A stretch of 64,000 nucleotides of DNA from Tremella fuciformis (GCA_032768795.1 CP136490.1:3286001-3350000), one strand, 5' to 3'. Counted from the first letter of the stretch, positions 20,627-31,800 are shown. Program-made: numbers and translations. The notes: generated by a model not told the origin, from the letters alone.

Positions 20627-21676
20627 AGGGAGAGAGCGGGTACGCTGTGGTCGAGAAGGCGGTGCGACAGGGCATTCCTTTACGGAGTGACCTTTCTCTG
20701 CGCAGTAGAGACAGAGATTGTTGTCCTTGCGTCGCTGATATTCGGATGGAGTGATCTTCCCACGTTTGGTGAGTCGATCCTTGGCAGAGATGAATCCAGC
20801 TCGAAGAGATTCGGTTGGTCGAGTGAAAGTCGATTCGGTCGGACGAGTAAAGGTTGATTCCGTGCGTGTTGTTGAATTGGACCTGAACCCTGGTCGATTG
20901 TAGGTTTGGGTGAAGGTGCGTGTGCCAGAGGACATGGTTGTAGGAGGGCGGTCTCCTTTCTCAACCTGTCGTTCGAATAGTCGAGTATCGATGCGGATGG
21001 CGGCATCCTGTAAGTCCTGGAATGTCGCAGGTTTGCCAATTCGAGAGAGCTCGTCCTTGACGTTCTCCTTGAGTCCTCGATAAAATTGGGCGGCCTTTGC
21101 TTCATCGTTCCATTTGACTAGGACGGCGTGTCGCATGAAGTCGGCAAGGTAGGCGGAGGCTGAACCACGTTGTCGGAGAGCGTAAAGGTGTCGTTCCGCA
21201 GTTGCAACTTCATCGGGGTCGCCAAAGGTTTTGCGAAGCTCTGTGCAGAACTTGGTGAAGTCGAACATGTATTCCGGTTTTGGGTTGGCGGTGACCGATG
21301 GTTGAAACCATAGAAAGGCGGTGTTGCGAAGGAAAGATCCGTCGTAGAGGACCTTTGCTTCTTCGGTGGCGAATCGGTTTGGTTGAAGCGTGATCACCAT
21401 CATCACCTGAGTGATGAAGGTCGATAGTTTGTTCCGCTGTCCATGGTAGAACTCGGGTTGTGCGACTTTTGGTTCGCTTGTTCGAGTTGTCGTAGCGGAG
21501 GTCATACTGTCGGGTGTGACCTGTCGAGATGTTGGAGGATTGGCGGACAGGTGGGTAACCGATTGTCGAAGATCATTGTTCTCGGTTTGAAGTGTGGCGG
21601 TCTGAGTAAGGAGGCTTTGAAGCTGCTCCTCAAGGATGGCGATGCGCTCCTGGTTGGTTCCATTTAAGCGAGACAT
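20612..21676 (-). CDS. gag: Gag of element A
   Basis: 354 residues from the ATG at 21676 (an upstream GTG at 21733 is in frame but a less likely start). An N-terminal coiled-coil ([19 protein letters not shown]) precedes the capsid-like helical region, and a CCHC knuckle [14 protein letters not shown] sits near the C-terminus for RNA binding. The frame ends in TGA at 20614-20612, six bases after the frameshift heptamer. Gag forms the particle in which the element reverse-transcribes. Confidence 0.92.
   Translation of the reverse strand: MSRLNGTNQERIAILEEQLQSLLTQTATLQTENNDLRQSVTHLSANPPTSRQVTPDSMTSATTTRTSEPKVAQPEFYHGQRNKLSTFITQVMMVITLQPNRFATEEAKVLYDGSFLRNTAFLWFQPSVTANPKPEYMFDFTKFCTELRKTFGDPDEVATAERHLYALRQRGSASAYLADFMRHAVLVKWNDEAKAAQFYRGLKENVKDELSRIGKPATFQDLQDAAIRIDTRLFERQVEKGDRPPTTMSSGTRTFTQTYNRPGFRSNSTTRTESTFTRPTESTFTRPTESLRAGFISAKDRLTKRGKITPSEYQRRKDNNLCLYCAEKGHSVKECPVAPPSRPQRTRSLPSGKE
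20618..20624 (-). other. -1 ribosomal frameshift heptamer GGGAAAA (gag/pol of A)
   Basis: In the gag frame the codons read TCG GGA AAA GAG TGA, so G GGA AAA is a canonical X XXY YYZ slippery site directly before the gag stop. Slipping back one base enters the pol frame (AAA AGA GTG), which is open from 20675 onward. The gag and pol frames differ by exactly -1. Confidence 0.8.
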
Positions 21677-21741
21677 GTCGAAGGGAGTGTCGACTTTTGG
21701 CGAAGGAAGTATAGTCGATGATTGACCAAGCACAAGCTGTG

Positions 21742-21755
21742 AAGGATCAATCTAT
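21742..21755 (-). other. Self-complementary primer binding site of element A
   Basis: In element sense the 5' LTR ends in AACA, then GT, then ATAGATTGATCCTT. These 14 nt are the exact complement of AAGGATCAATCTAT in the same LTR, located where the transcript should start after the TATA box. No TGG (tRNA CCA) begins the site. This is the layout of Tf1-type self-primed elements, in which the mRNA 5' end folds back as primer. Confidence 0.8.
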
Positions 21756-21757
21756 AC

Positions 21758-22422
21758 TGTTACGACTCGAACCCGGCGGCCTTGAGGTCCGGCGACGAGT
21801 AGACGGCGGTAGTCGTAATGTGGCAAGCTCGGGTTGCACCGAAGGCAAAGGGGGTACAACCACTGAACCTGTGGCTTGGTCGGACGGCGTAGTAGAGTCG
21901 ACAATCCACGAAGGCCACGGTGTGGATGTCGATGGTCGAAGTGCTCGAAGGATCCCACGGAGATAGGCGTCGTGGCGAGCGAAGGTAAAGACGAAGCGAG
22001 CGAAGAGAGGCTCGGTGCAAGGCTCTAAGACTAGGTGTAACTTGCGATAGATTGATCCTTGGGGAGAAGGATCAAGAAGTAGGCTCTTTATATATGTCTA
22101 CGGGCTGGGTGGCAAATCCGCGTGCGCAACTCCTTCACCTGGAGTTGCCACTCACTCCACCTGACTCCGGGCTGGTGCCACCTTGGCGCCAGTACGGGCC
22201 GGCCTGGGTTCCTAGTTCCACTCGGGGTCACCTGGCGTCACCTGACTTCACCTGGCGTCACCTGGCATTCCCTGATTCCACCTGGCGTCACCTGGCGGTA
22301 GACCCTTCCAGTGTTCCAGCTTGGAGAGTGAACCCTTCCGGTATTCCAGCTTGGGGTGTTGCGATCCGGGTGGCGGACGGTCGGGGGCCTGTATGGGTGG
22401 CAACGGTGACCGGATCGTAACA
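21758..22422 (-). repeat. 5' LTR of element A
   Basis: Same 665 bp as 7277-7941. In element sense it has a TATATAAA box (rc of 22088-22095) and, 28-35 nt later, AAGGATCAATCTAT (rc of 22047-22060), the likely mRNA start that is complementary to the primer site at 21742-21755. Confidence 0.95.
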
Positions 22423-22429
22423 GCGCAAA

Positions 22430-24223
22430 AATGACCTACAGTCAACATCTACATTGCTTTCTGCCGTCGATATCACCTATCTAAGACGAAATGTGGCCCA
22501 ATACAGCTCACAGGCCATGCTATGGGTCAACAGCAACCCCACCGAGCGAGATCCAGCCGCATTACCCCGCCATATTGCCTCTATCACCCAACTCATCATC
22601 GATCTTCGGGCTATCGAGATGGCCCTTCCCGCTCAGACCTTTGCTCCGCTGCATATACACCTCACGCTCGTCCAGGACATGCTCCAGCACGCTCAGAGGT
22701 CCACAGACACCCTCCTAGGCCCTGTCACTCGGCCCAACGCGCGTCCTGACACATGGGAACCGGGAGTCATTGGTAGACCGCGACTGGCCTGTCCCGAGGA
22801 GATGATCATCGACCTGCACAAGCTCGGCATGACTGAGGGACAGCTAGCTAGGCGTCTACATGTGTCTGTGAGGACCATACAGAGGTGGAAGAAGGCATTG
22901 GGGCTCAGGAATGCCGAATCCGAGCCCCTCACAGCTCTACAGGTGCAGGCGGTGAGTGACAGGCCGCTCTTTCACTCGAGCTGATGCAGCCTTGGGCCGT
23001 CCCCAAAGCTTCTGGAGCTGACCGGTAGGAGGTAGATCGATGCTGGAAAGAGGGAGGAGGGATGGAGGGCTACCGCCTGCTGCAGGCCGCGTTCAAGAGG
23101 AAGGAAATACCAGCCTCGAGAGACCAAGTTCGAGCAGCCGTCCGCGCTCTCGACTCTGACGAGGCAAGACGACGATTCGCCCAAACCACCACACGCAGAG
23201 TCTATCAGGTCCCATTTGCCAATAGCCTGTGGCATATAGACGGCCATCACAAGCTCATCGACGTCAAAATCGTCATACACGGTGGTATTGACGGCAAGTC
23301 ACGAAAAGTCGTCTTTCTCAAAGCGAGCACCAACAACAGGGCTGGGACGGTGTTTGAGAGCTTCCAGGAGGCGGTGGGGAGGTATGGTGTGCCCAGCAGG
23401 GTCCGGGGAGACTATGGGAAGGAGAATTTAGACGTAAAGCGATTCATGGACAACTGTCGCGGTCAGTGCGCACAGACCTCTCAAATCTCATGTCGGTCTG
23501 CTGACTGCTTTTCAGGTTTATCTCATCACGCATTCATCCAAGGCCCATCAACTCGTAATCAGAGGATAGAGCGCTTCTGGGTGGACCTCCAGTGGCGGTG
23601 CACCTTCCGATATCGCATGTTGTTCGATGGCTACAAGGAAAGAGGGCTGCTCAATGTCGACAACCCCTTTGACCTTTGGTGTCTTCACCTCTGCTACGTC
23701 CCCATGCTCAATCTCAGCCTGGAGAACACCGTGAGGGATTGGAATAGGCACAAGATGGATGACCTAGGAGGCCAGAGCCCGGATCTTATGTGGTGGGACA
23801 GTGAGTGCGATTTATAGCCCGGGCCGGCTGATGCAAGGTATTCTGGACGCCGAGGACCGTGGGATCGACATCCTGGCTGATCCAGCGGCCATCGTTCGTC
23901 AGGAGGTACTCCAGGCCCCCAGTAACGATGCCCATAGGCCTCTGGCCTTTGCCGACTACGGATTGGACGACTACGGACAAAGAGCATCTGGGCAAATTTC
24001 CGATGATGACCCCCTGGTCGATGTTCAGCCTGTCCTGGGTCAAGTTCCGCCTGAAATCGTTGCTGCTCTAGAGGATCCAGCCTATCAGAGTGGTCTGCTC
24101 AGACGTATAGGCCCATGGTCGCTTGGGATGGACGATTGGGGTGAGGAGAGATACATAAGATGTCGGACAGAGGTCGATGAGTTTCTGCGGTCTCAATTTC
24201 CTGTCTTACTCGCTCGATATTGA
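22430..24223 (+). CDS. HTH plus DDE integrase-type protein (start unresolved, next to element A)
   Basis: Exons ending at 22951, then 23029-23461, 23516-23800 and 23838-24223 join in phase through introns of 77, 54 and 37 nt. An HTH (MTEGQLARRLHVSVRTIQRWK) precedes a retroviral-integrase-like core: WHIDGHHKLID, RVRGDYGKENLD and QRIERFW supply the D, D and E. Similar HTH-integrase proteins are common in basidiomycete genomes; a transposase or a domesticated gene are both possible. I see no terminal repeats at its ends. No ATG is found in frame between element A and 22454; the frame stays open to 22428 and on across the excised A site into the left flank, so A probably sits in its first exon or leader. 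Confidence 0.65.
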
Positions 24224-24508
24224 ACATCCATGCATGTCCCGACTACTGGCCATAGCCACAGGTCTCCCCATGCGGCAGATATCCATTTGAATGCATACCG
24301 AGCACATCCTGTTGAAGAATGAGCAAAAAGCAGATATCTCGGTCTCACGACAGCCTTGCCGAGCACTCTTCCTTCCACCCCTTCTGCCCACCATCCTTTA
24401 GGCGGCCCACGCCGCCGCGAATCAAGTGATCTGCTTTTCAGCTGTAAGTCCTGCAATTCTCAACCAAAATGAGAGATTGAACGACCAGAACATAGAGTGG
24501 ACTTGCCT
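24224..24508. other. Convergent intergenic region
   Basis: Tail-to-tail interval between the integrase-type gene and the split gene ending at 24509. No frame, repeat or RNA is supported. Confidence 0.3.
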
Positions 24509-24875
24509 CTACTGGGGCCCGGCGCTTTCGGCATTATTGATTACGCCGGCTCGAGCAGAATTGCGTGTCTTGCGAGGGTTGGTTTCGTGATGTTCGGGAA
24601 ACAAAGGAGACCACTCGATTTGGTGTTTCTTGGCCTTGGGCGTCTGCCTACCTCGTGTAGAAGGGGTAGTGAGGTCCACAGGGCTGCCTGTATTGGCAGC
24701 GCTGCTCATCGGGCCATTACCCATCGATCGGCGACCTTTACGGCTGTCTTTCTTCGTCTGGGCAGGGCCAGGGGCTGTGGATCCTTCGCAGGACGTCTCT
24801 GATAGGGCCAGCGGCGGCCCCAAGACGCCTCCTGTGCCCAAAGACTCTGCTGCAACAGAGTCTTCGGGCACAGGG
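24509..24875 (-). pseudogene. C-terminal part of a host gene split by chromovirus D
   Basis: About 121 codons in frame to a stop at 24509, rich in Ser, Thr, Pro and Lys (SPVDLTTPSTRGRQTPKAKK) without a recognised domain. Its frame continues exactly into 37663 and beyond once element D and one CAGGG copy are removed (codons for LLPP then VPEDSV). It is therefore the severed 3' end of the gene whose 5' part lies at 37663-38946. Confidence 0.75.
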
Positions 24876-25637
24876 TGTCACGGTGTCACGGGGGGTTCCA
24901 CACCTGAAGAGCGGTGTGGCGAGAATGTACGCGAAGGTACAACGAGGTTGCCCGGGGGCTTAGTCTCTGGCTCGCAAAGCCTAGAAGTCTGCCTTAGGAC
25001 GAGAGTGTTGGGCGAAACCAACTGTGTGACTTAACTGTAGAAGAAAGTACAGTAGAGATCCATCGCTAGAGAAGAAGGGGGTCAGAGGCAAAACCTCTGG
25101 GTTTATATCCCCTTCACATGACTACAGGAGGGACTAAATAAAGAGTATCGCTTATCAAGCAAGTGGAGGTACAAGAGCGTGTATCCCGTATATACTTGGT
25201 TTGGTACCTTTGTATATCTGAGTACCTTCGTATATCTGAGATGGCTTGAAGCCTAACTCTGATGTACCTAGATCACGGGAACACGAGAACGCGAGAATAC
25301 GAGAACACGAGAAACTAGAATAAGTGAAGTGTGCGCTATCAAACCTAAGTGGTTGACCTGAATGACAGGTCTAGGAAGAGTTGTCGATCATGTCGACTGC
25401 CAAGTGGTACATTGTCGACCCTGTCGATTGAGTGGGAACGCTTTGTCGACTCTGTCGATTGAGTGGGGACACTTTGTCGATCATGTCGACCCATTGTCGA
25501 TTGTGTCGGTTGGCCAGAGAATATTTGTCGATCTTGTCGATCGACCAGAAATCCAAGTTACAGATGGGAGCGCACAGGAGCGCACAGAGGAGCGCACAGG
25601 CCGTTTTGGCTGGTTGCTGGCTTGGCTGGTCATGACA
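24876..25637 (-). repeat. 3' LTR of element D
   Basis: Direct copy of 36901-37662 with two single-base differences found (GGCAAAACC against GACAAAACC, and GAACACGAG against GAACAGGAG). Confidence 0.95.
25378..25550. repeat. TTGTCGA/TGTCGA word array in the LTR of D
   Basis: About ten TGTCGA words, many as pairs TTGTCGANNNTGTCGA, plus two copies of CTGTCGATTGAGTGGG, lie in 170 bp; the array recurs at about 37403-37575. It may be an activator-site cluster in U3; that is inference. Confidence 0.7.
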
Positions 25638-25649
25638 GGAGCTCCCCCT

Positions 25650-27932
25650 CTAAGGGCGAAGTCCTCTGAGCCTTGGTGATCTACGCTGAGATCTTTTGTT
25701 TTGATTATTGTTGTGTGGAGCCTTGGTTTGTCGGTGACCCCTGGCAGGTGGGAAGAAATGGTTGTTGTCCTTGAAATGGTCCTTATGGAATTTTTGATAT
25801 GCTGCTGTATTGCAGATGTTTTCCCAGGGCTCCCATGAATTGTGGGCCTCTGAGTAATCTTTCCAGCTGACAAGGTAGTCATAGCCGTTGTCTGAGCTGA
25901 TTCTTGAGTCAAGAATCCTATCGATGACATATTCTTCTTGACCATCAACTTCGATGCGTGGCGGTGGGTCTTGCGGTTGATCAGGGTGACCTTTACGCAT
26001 TGGTTCCAGTAGGTTGACATGAAAGACCGGGTGAATGTTCATTGTTGGTGGTAGATCCAGTTTGAAAGCCAAAGGTGAAGACGTTGTCCCAATGATTTTG
26101 AATGGGCCAAGCATCCGTTGATCGAGCTTCACTGAGGGTCGGAGAGTCTGAATGTTCCTTCGATTGAGGAATACTAAATCTCCTATCTTGAATTGAGGAG
26201 ACTCCTTAACCTTTCGGTTGAAGAATTTGGTATAATGTTCCTGCGCTACTTTGATGTTGGTAGCAAGAGTCCGGTGTAAGGACTGTAGGGCCTGGAGGTG
26301 TGATTCTGCTGCAGGGACCGAGATTACCGCAGTGGAAGGTGTTGAAGGGTCATTTGGGTGGAATCCATAGTTTGCTTGGAAAGGCGATAGCTGTGTTGAC
26401 GCATGTACAGAATTGTTGTAACTGAATTCTGCTAGGTCCAGAAGTGATGACCAGTTGGCTTGATCATAGTCGCAGAAGGTCCTGAGGTAATGTTCCAAGA
26501 CTTGGTTGACCCTTTCTGTTTGTCCGTCCGATTGCGGATGAAATGCGGTGGAGAAATTTGGTGTGATGCCCAAACCTTTCACAAAAGCTCTCCAGAACTG
26601 AGAGTTGAAGATGGGTCCACGGTCTGAAACAATGTCTTGAGGGATACCGTGTAGTCGCCATATGTTTTGTCTGAACATGACTGCAAGTTGTGGTGCATCA
26701 AAGCCTTCTTCCTTGAATGGTATGAAGTGGGCTTGTTTGGTGAAGCGATCCACAAAGACCATGATACAGTCATAGTTGCCTGATTTTGGTAGCTTAACAA
26801 TGGCATCCATAGAAATAGATTGCCAAGGTTGGGAAGGTATCGGTAGTGGCTGAAGTGGTCCATAGGGTTTGTGTCGAGGACTTTTGTTGCGTGCACATGT
26901 GTGACATCCATCCACATAGGTGTTTGTGAATTGTCGCATGCCAGGCCAGTAGTAATTGCGCGAAAGAAGGTGGTATGTCTTGAATTGACCATAGTGTCCA
27001 GAAGTTGGAGCATTATGTGTCTGCTGGAGCAGATCCGTTTTGACTTGAAGGTTGTCTGGAACAACAACTCGTCCTTTGTGAAGGATAATGTTGTCTTTCA
27101 GACTGAGGTCCTTGAGTTTCTCCTGAAGTGGAAGTGGTACTTGAAGATTTGTGTTACGCAAGAATGGTAACAGTTCCTTGAGAGTGGGGTCGTGAACCTG
27201 AAGTTTGTTGATCCTTTCAACAATGTCGGAATTTACTGGTGTTTCCCCAGCTGGTGCGGTACTGAGCGCGCCAATGACAAATTGTCCTGGCTTGAGGAGT
27301 GTGTGCGGAGGTGCTTCTGCAGCTCTACTCCCCCCTTGAAGATCTGACCTCCTGGTCAGGGCATCTGGTTTGCCCATCTTCTCTCCAGGTCGGTAGTGGA
27401 TTTGGAAATCAAAATTCGCCAAAAGTTCAGCCCAACGAGCTTGTCGTCTGTTGAGCACTTTCGAGGTTGTGAAGTATTCAAGGTTCTTGTGATCCGTGAA
27501 GACTGTAATCTCCTTTGATCCTTCAAGGTAAAGCCGCCAATGTTTGAATGCTTCCACAATAGCAAGCATTTCCTTATCATATATCTCGTAATTGAGTTCG
27601 GCTGGTTGTAGTTTTCGAGAATAGTACGCTACTGGATGTAGCCTTTTGTCATCTGAATGTGACAGGACGCCTGCAATAGCAAAGTCCGAAGCGTCTGTTT
27701 CCACAACTACAGGTTTGCCCGGTTGGTAATGTTGAAGGACCGGTGCCGTAGTGAATGATTTTTTGATAGCGTCAAAAGCGCTTTGTTGAGTTTCACCCCA
27801 CTCAAATTTGACTTCCTTGCGTAGAAGCTGAGTGAGTGGTGCGGTGACCTTGGAGTATGCCTTGATGAATCGACGATAGAAGTTGGCAAAGCCTAGAAAG
27901 ACTTGAACATCATGAACTGTCTTGGGTGCTGG
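25650..27932 (-). pseudogene. pol: Pol of element D, 3' part (RNase H, integrase, chromodomain)
   Basis: Resumes at the GCTGG duplication of mini element E with APKTVHDVQVFLGF. RNase H (ETDASDFAIAGVL, TDHKNLEYF), the integrase finger (CHTCARNKSPRH), the DDE core (SMDAIVKLPK, VSDRGPIFNSQFW, QTERVNQVLEHY) and a chromodomain (DYLVSWKDYSEAHNSWEPWEN) are all present. The stop at 25650 abuts the purine tract and 3' LTR. Confidence 0.92.
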
Positions 27933-28084
27933 TGTCACGTCGGACGTGACACCGCCACCTTGCAAGCCTATATGTACCACAAACCGCGAGTCTTGGTCAG
28001 ACTCGGGTTATCGTGACCCTTTTGGTGCAGTGGTATTAGCTGGACAGTGCAATAGCTATGTGGTAGGTTATTGGCATTGTTACA
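27933..28084 (+). repeat. 5' LTR of mini element E
   Basis: 152 bp; one mismatch to 28311-28462 found. It contains the TATATG box at 27969 and GACTCGGGTTAT at 28000-28011, the presumed mRNA start region. Confidence 0.88.
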
Positions 28085-28086
28085 TA

Positions 28087-28098
28087 ATAACCCAAGTC
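28087..28098 (+). other. Self-complementary primer binding site of mini element E
   Basis: Two bases (TA) after the LTR, ATAACCCAAGTC pairs with GACTCGGGTTAT (28000-28011) at 11 of 12 positions. The partner lies 31 nt after the TATATG box, as in the full-length elements. Confidence 0.65.
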
Positions 28099-28310
28099 TA
28101 CGGAGGTCGTCGGTTCAATCCCCAATGAGTGTGCTCGGGGACTATTGCCCGGCCTTTGGAAACCGTCTTGTCCATGGCCCCTCACAGGGCTGGGGCCCCC
28201 GCAATGCACATTGTGGTGAGGATAGGCGTGCGTTTCGGGTTCCAGATAGGCTTGCACCTCGGGGGAGGGGCAATAGGCGCGAGGGCGCGCCTATGGGAGG
28301 TGGGGCAGAG

Positions 28311-28462
28311 TGTCACGTCGGACGTGACACCGCCACCTTGCAAGCCTATATGTACCACAAACCGCGAGTCTCGGTCAGACTCGGGTTATCGTGACCCTTT
28401 TGGTGCAGTGGTATTAGCTGGACAGTGCAATAGCTATGTGGTAGGTTATTGGCATTGTTACA
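28311..28462 (+). repeat. 3' LTR of mini element E
   Basis: 152 bp copy of 27933-28084, preceded by a polypurine tract and followed by the GCTGG duplication. Confidence 0.88.
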
Positions 28463-28479
28463 GCTGGCCAGGAAGTGAC

Positions 28480-28797
28480 CGACGGAAATAGGTAGTACGC
28501 TCACATGAGCTTGACTCAGCCTCGAGTAGCCTCGTCGAGGCACACACATCCTCGACGAGGTTGTGCCTCGACGAGGTTCATCCTCGACGAGGCAGGGGAA
28601 GCTGCCACAACGATAACTCCGCATATAACGCCGACACCCTCGACGACCTTGTAGAATGCCGCCGCCTGTTGCCCTCCTCATCACTCATAGCAAGTGCTGA
28701 GCGGGCAACAGGTAAGTCCAAATGCATCACTCATAGCAAGTGCTGAGCGGGCAACAGGTGACCGGAATCCCATTGCCTCAGAGCTAAGATTCCGTCG
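28480..28797 (+). repeat. 5' LTR of copia element C, with an internal 46 bp duplication
   Basis: 318 bp against 272 bp in the 3' LTR. The extra 46 bp is a second copy of a 34 bp segment (ATCACTCATAGC...CAACAGGT) plus a 12 bp spacer AAGTCCAAATGC, at about 28678-28761. One further base differs (CAGCCTCG against CAGTCTCG). Four CCTCGACGAGG-type near-palindromes lie at about 28522-28592. Confidence 0.9.
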
Positions 28798-28811
28798 TGG
28801 TAACGTCTCGT
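28798..28811 (+). other. tRNA-type primer binding site of copia element C
   Basis: TGGTAACGTCTCGT starts immediately at the LTR end; TGG would pair with the CCA end of a tRNA. I cannot name the tRNA without the genome's tRNA set. This contrasts with the self-complementary sites of A, B, D, E and F. Confidence 0.55.
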
Positions 28812-28894
28812 TCGACAAGTCGCGGTAGATAGAACGCGTCAACAAACTCGTCGACTTTGCCTCCGCACCGCCAGCCTCGAAGTGGTCCTCCGTC

Positions 28895-31800
28895 ATGCCA
28901 TCTGTGCAGACGGTGAAAGAAGAGCGCAAGCTCAATGGGCGCGACAACTACGCCCAGTGGGTGCGCGAGATTCGAGTCGTCCTCGGATCCGCCGGTCTCG
29001 TACCCCACATCACCAAGGACGCGTCAGCGATCCGAGCACTCGTCGAGGCTCGATATCCAGTGTCAAGTCCGGCCACAGCAGCCGAGACATCAAAGAGAGC
29101 AGTTGCTCTATACGAGCATGAGAAGGAGCAGTCCACCGCCCTCTCCACTCTCTACGGCAGTCTGACAGAGACTGTCCAAAATAAGCTTCCCTCGAGCCTG
29201 ATCGACTTCGAGAATCCTCAACCGAAGGGGCTTTACGATCACCTGGTCACCACATATGGGGCCGATAACGGATCTCGCCTAGCCGAATTATGGTCATCGA
29301 TATTTGGCGAGACCATCCCAGAGAATGAGGACCCCGAACCTCATCTCACTGCTATCCGGTCACAGTTGGCCGAAATCACCTCCTCCGCCATCACTTCCAA
29401 GCTCACCCTTGAGCAATTCGCCAACCAGATCGGCGCATACGCCGCCATCCGTCGCCTACCGTCCTCATACGGCCTCCTCGCATCGACCTTCTACTCAGGG
29501 ACCTCGTCGAACAAGATCCATCTCGACGAGGTTATCGATAGGGTTGCCGATGAACACCGCCGACGTCAACAAAAGGGCGAGAGCGTAAACGAGATGGGGA
29601 TGCTCAGCAAATCTCTACCAAAACCGGCAGGCAAGAGATGCATCCACCATCCGGATCAGGGGAGGCACTCCACAGATGAGTGCTGGAAAGTGATTGGAGT
29701 GCCGAAGCACATCCAGGAGCAGAGGTCGGCAAAGGAAGCAGACAGGAGGAAGAAGCAAGGAGGACAAGCGGGGAAGGGAATGAAGGCGAGAGAGCAGAGC
29801 GAGTCAGGAGACGACTCATCAAGTGAGGCCAAGAGAGGCTCGTCGAGGGAGATAAAGGAGGAAGGCTATTATGCGACAGAGATCGCACTGCACGCCCACG
29901 ATAACCTTCCCTCCACTTCCATCATCATCGACAGCGGTGCTACAAGTCCGTTTATCAAGGACAAACACCTCCTCTCCCACCTCACCAAGCTCGACAAGCC
30001 CATCAAAATCCAGATCGGAGATGGGTCAATTGTCGAGGCTACACACTCCGGCCGCCTGACATTCGAGAACGTATGGTACAAGAACGCCCTCTATGTCCCC
30101 TCATTCACGCACAACCTCCTCTCCACACAGCGCCTCGGTCCATACACAGGGACCCATTGGCGCTTCTCGAGTGACTCGGCTACATTGGTCGAGAAAGGAA
30201 AGGTCATCCTCCGGGGCAAGAAGCTCGGCAACCTATGGGTTGTAGACGACACACCGGTACGCACCACCTCGCGCATTCACCGAGCACTTCAGGCAAGAGA
30301 AAACACTGAAGCCGAAGACAACCGCCTCCTCACCTGGCACAAGCGCCTAGGTCACTCGAACATGAGGAAGGTCTGGGAGCTCGGGAAAGAGGGGAAGCTA
30401 GGCGCAAAGTGGACGGGATTGTTTCGGAGAGTCGAATGCATGGATTGCCTGAAAGGAAAGGCAACGCGCTCGGCATCTCTACCTAACCCGCGTCGAGCCG
30501 GCAAACCCCTCGTCGAGGTATCAGTCGATCTATGGGGACCAGCGACCGTCCAGTCGAGAGAAGGCTTCCAATACTTCCTCACCTGCTACGACGACCATAG
30601 CAAATTTGTGCAAGCTATACCAATCAAGAAGAAGTCGGATGCAGCCGAAGCACTACAAGACTACATCAAGTTGGCAGAGAATCAGCTTGATCGAACGGTC
30701 AAGACCATCCGCTCAGACCAAGGAGGCGAGTTCACGAGCAAGGAATTCAGCCACTGGTGTAAAAGCAAGGGAATTGAGCATACCCTCACGCCGACCGACG
30801 CACACAATCAAAACAGTCGAGTCGAGCGCGTCCATCTCACCATCCTCAATGACATCCGCACATGTCTCGCGGACTCGAACCTGTCAAGTCAATTCTGGGT
30901 CGACGCATTACGATATGTAGTCTTCACCAGAAACAGGCTACCAGACTCCCAAGGAAAAATCCCTGTCGCTCTCTTTCGACCACATCACGACATTGACATA
31001 CGATATGAAGGAATGCAGCCATTTGGCCAACACTGCATCTATCGAGTTGTGAGCCCCGCATCAAAGCTCGACGAGCGGGGTCAATGCGGTCGACTGCTGG
31101 GATACACAGAAGGGAGCTGGGGCTACAAGGTGTTGACCCAAACCAACAGGGTCATCGCAAGTCGAGACGTTACATTCATCACGGGCAAGAAGACAACGCC
31201 ACGTTCAGATGAACCGCGACAGATCCTGGAGCCGCCTCAACCTGGACCTCGACAACCATCGACGAGCCTCGACGAGGATGACGACACATCCATCGAGCTG
31301 AACGAGATAGTCGAGGCAGGGGAGGCGCCAGAAGAAGAGGAACAAGGGGAAGAGATGGACGACATACCTCCCCAAGCCGTACCCAGGCAAGGAAGAGGCT
31401 GGGTCAATGAGTACATCCGAGAGGATGCACCGAGCCCGGAACCGAATCCCGACGACGGACCAGAGGATCCCGATCGTCGACTAAACGAGCTCACAGCGGC
31501 CGATGCAGATGAGCCAAGACGGTCGGGGAGACTAGCAGGCCAAGAACCTAGTCATCACCCTCTGCACGACATCGACATGGACTATAACCGAGTAGCCATA
31601 GAGCACGCGTTATCAGCCCAGTCACTCAACAACCCTCAGTCGTACACCGAAGCTCGTCGAGCCGCAGACTGGGAGGATTGGAAATCGGCCATGGACGAGG
31701 AGATGGGAAAGATGGAGAAGTACGGAGTGTGGGAGATGGTTCCCAAGGAGAATCACCGCACTCTTACAGGCAAATGGGTATTCACCCGCAAGATCGACGG

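Larger units (their letters stand above)
7277..22422 (-). mobile_element. Ty3/gypsy chromovirus A (about 8.05 kb without its insertion), interrupted by element B
   Basis: Direct LTRs of 665 bp begin TGTTAC and end GTAACA; the flanks carry the 5 bp duplication GCGCA. The element reads on the minus strand: 5' LTR 21758-22422, self-complementary primer site, gag, -1 frameshift, pol (protease, RT, RNase H, integrase, chromodomain), about 2.1 kb holding two genes on the opposite strand, a purine tract (rc of about 7942-7955) and 3' LTR 7277-7941. I found no difference between the LTRs, so insertion was recent. Element B plus its AACTC duplication splits pol; without it pol is continuous and in frame. 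Integrase with a C-terminal chromodomain places A among chromoviruses. Confidence 0.96.
27933..28462 (+). mobile_element. TRIM-like mini LTR element E (530 bp)
   Basis: Two 152 bp direct repeats (27933-28084 and 28311-28462, one mismatch found) begin TGTCAC and end TTACA and enclose 226 bp with no coding capacity. Perfect GCTGG duplications flank it (27928-27932, 28463-28467). A TATATG box at 27969 and the self-complementary site at 28087-28098 define plus orientation, and a purine tract (GGGAGGTGGGGCAGAG) directly precedes the second repeat. The tract end GGGGCAGAG and the first 11 LTR bases TGTCACGTCGG also occur at the 3' LTR of B, hinting at a related parent. Confidence 0.88.

Noticed and set aside
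25378..25550. CRISPR-like regular repeats in the LTR of D
   Set aside because: Repeats are short, irregular and part of both LTRs of a fungal retrotransposon; no spacer structure.
28085..28130. Apparent tRNA gene in mini element E
   Set aside because: A and B boxes fit but no acceptor stem or proper anticodon arm can be drawn; kept only as a regulatory observation.
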